Positions 35,503 through 36,196 of a stretch of DNA of 36,196 nucleotides are shown here, piece after piece. Source of the stretch: Prevotellaceae bacterium (lineage in GTDB: Bacteria; Bacteroidota; Bacteroidia; Bacteroidales; Bacteroidaceae); the NCBI GenBank assembly GCA_003150315.1, contig QAML01000023.1, positions 1 through 36,196 of the forward strand, given 5' to 3'. Every line of letters begins with the position of its first letter. Position 1 is the stretch's first letter. The position numbers and the translations under genes are program-made. Below the pieces are notes generated by a model that saw nothing but the letters and a program-made list of their open reading frames with translations, was not told the origin of the DNA and made no database searches.

Positions 35503-35796
35503 ATGTTACTGAATAAATTCCTGGGTTTCAAACCAGAAAATATGAAGGTAAAGACAGAAATTGTAGCCGGTGCAACAACGTTTTTCACCATGAGCTATAT
35601 ATTGGCTGTAAATCCAATGATTCTTAGTACAACAGGCATGGACAAAGCCGGCGTATTTACTGCAACGGCGATAGCATCTGCCATAGCAACAATTTTGCTT
35701 GCTTTTATGGCGAAATTACCTTTCGCGCAGGCTCCGAGCATGGGACTTAATGCCTTTTTTGCTTTTACATTGTGCCAGGGAATGGGTTTTACGTGG
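35503..35796 (+). pseudogene. NCS2-family purine permease, N-terminal fragment
   Basis: 98 residues of a nucleobase permease related to PbuG/AdeP (typical length about 430-450 aa). From the ATG at 35503, FLGFKPENMKVKTEIVAG, TTFFTMSYILAVNPMIL, FTATAIASAIATILLAFMAKLPFAQAPSMGLNAFFAF and CQGMGFTW match the family's first helices and the APSMGLNAFF substrate motif. After TGG at 35794-35796 the homology stops at once; the frame stays open to 36003 but encodes low-hydrophobicity sequence unlike any permease. The gene is truncated by the junction at 35797. The in-frame ATG at 35401 is too far upstream to be the start. Confidence 0.85.
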
Positions 35797-35994
35797 ATGA
35801 GTGTTGGTGGCTGCTGTCCGCTTTGTCCTCGGTATTTGCTTGTTCTCCTCACGTTGTTTGCGACCTCGAAAGGCTTTCTTTGTGTTGTCAACAGCCTTGA
35901 CCTTTTCATTCGTCAGCACATCTGCATAGATGGCGGTGGATTTGAGCGACTTGTGTCCCATCAGTTTCTTGGTAGTCTCAATGTTGCCGGTAAC
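35797..35994 (-). pseudogene. Tyrosine recombinase (integrase) C-terminal fragment
   Basis: On the minus strand VTGNIETTKKLMGHKSLK and STAIYADVLTNEKVKAVDN give the box II region of a tyrosine recombinase: GHKSLKSTAIYADV contains the conserved His of LGH and the nucleophilic Tyr, as in Bacteroidetes mobile-element integrases. The tail (NTKKAFRGRKQREENKQ) reaches 35797, where it meets the permease fragment without a native stop. The upstream core with the conserved Arg and the rest of the enzyme are absent; at 35994 the sequence changes to another coding fragment. Confidence 0.75.
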
Positions 35995-36196
35995 CGCCTG
36001 TAACGCGACAGGGATCGAAGAGTTTGTTGGCTAAACGCGATTCGTTGGCTTCCACCATCGGCCCTTTTTCCGCATTGTTTTTGTAGTCGTAGGCAAAGTC
36101 CTTGGCTGTGAGTGCTTGCCCTGGCAGGGTCAGACAAAGAAACTGATTCGGATTTTCACCTCCGATTACGCTTTCTATCTGATTGTATAGCAAGTC
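35978..36196 (-). CDS. Unrecognised protein fragment at the window edge (partial)
   Basis: A minus-strand open frame enters from beyond the window end and reads DLLYNQIESVIGGENPNQFL, then LTLPGQALTAKDFAYDYKNN and ANESRLANKLFDPCRVTGG before a stop in the integrase segment. The composition is that of a real protein, but I do not recognise a family with confidence. The frame breaks near 35995, where GTTACAGGC of this fragment abuts GTTACCGGC of the integrase, a microhomology junction. It is richer in G+C than its neighbours. Confidence 0.5.
   Translation of the reverse strand, partial: DLLYNQIESVIGGENPNQFLCLTLPGQALTAKDFAYDYKNNAEKGPMVEANESRLANKLFDPCRVTGGYRQH

Overview
The window looks like a chromosomal segment of a Bacteroidales bacterium, from the same broad group as Porphyromonas and its relatives. 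The evidence is a complete Na+-translocating NADH:quinone reductase operon, a porU-porV pair for type IX secretion followed by ispF, a menaquinone-type methyltransferase, type B ribosomal protein L31, and promoters of the Bacteroidetes form (TTTG about 20 bases before TAnnTTTG). Base composition is moderate, roughly 40-45% GC judged by eye. Most of the window is ordinary housekeeping sequence.

Layout. 1-4058, minus strand: ruvX, def, a secreted TPR protein and a PanE-like reductase, probably one transcription unit. 4665-10559, minus: nqrA-B-C-D-E-F. 11138-12175, plus: asnA, with a terminator overlapping its stop codon. 12350-15766, minus: rpmE2, an ABM-fold small protein, aroE, menG/ubiE, mnmA. 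15901-15974: tRNA-Arg(CCG) with a good promoter. 16045-17654: a divergent lipoprotein and an ABC ATPase that has no permease partner. 18023-20557, minus: clpC. 20724-25984, plus: an AddAB-type helicase/nuclease pair in which the helicase subunit ends before the usual nuclease domain. 26026-27099: a secreted metallophosphoesterase. 27154-29020: a complete type II restriction-modification pair of the NgoPII/HaeIII kind (GGCC). 29175-35353, minus: an FAH-fold protein without its metal ligands, porU, porV, ispF. 35503 to the end: the N-terminal third of an NCS2 purine permease, cut off at about 35797 and joined to a tyrosine-recombinase C-terminus and then to a third unrelated gene fragment.

Three things stand out beyond the gene list. 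First, five copies of an intergenic element of about 88 bp, built from four 21-bp units in direct and inverted order around an ACAAGGCA core, lie at 1-88, 4254-4342, 10885-10971, 17726-17813 and 29055-29143. At least two copies share a further arm of about 75 bp. This looks like an undescribed (or at least unannotated) dispersed repeat or MITE family. Second, GGCC, the target predicted for the R-M system, is about ten-fold rarer than base composition predicts (7 sites found by eye in 36 kb, none between 15905 and 36059), which suggests long-standing restriction pressure. Third, the two recombination-type junctions within the last 400 bases mark either a mobile-element insertion or a chimeric contig end.
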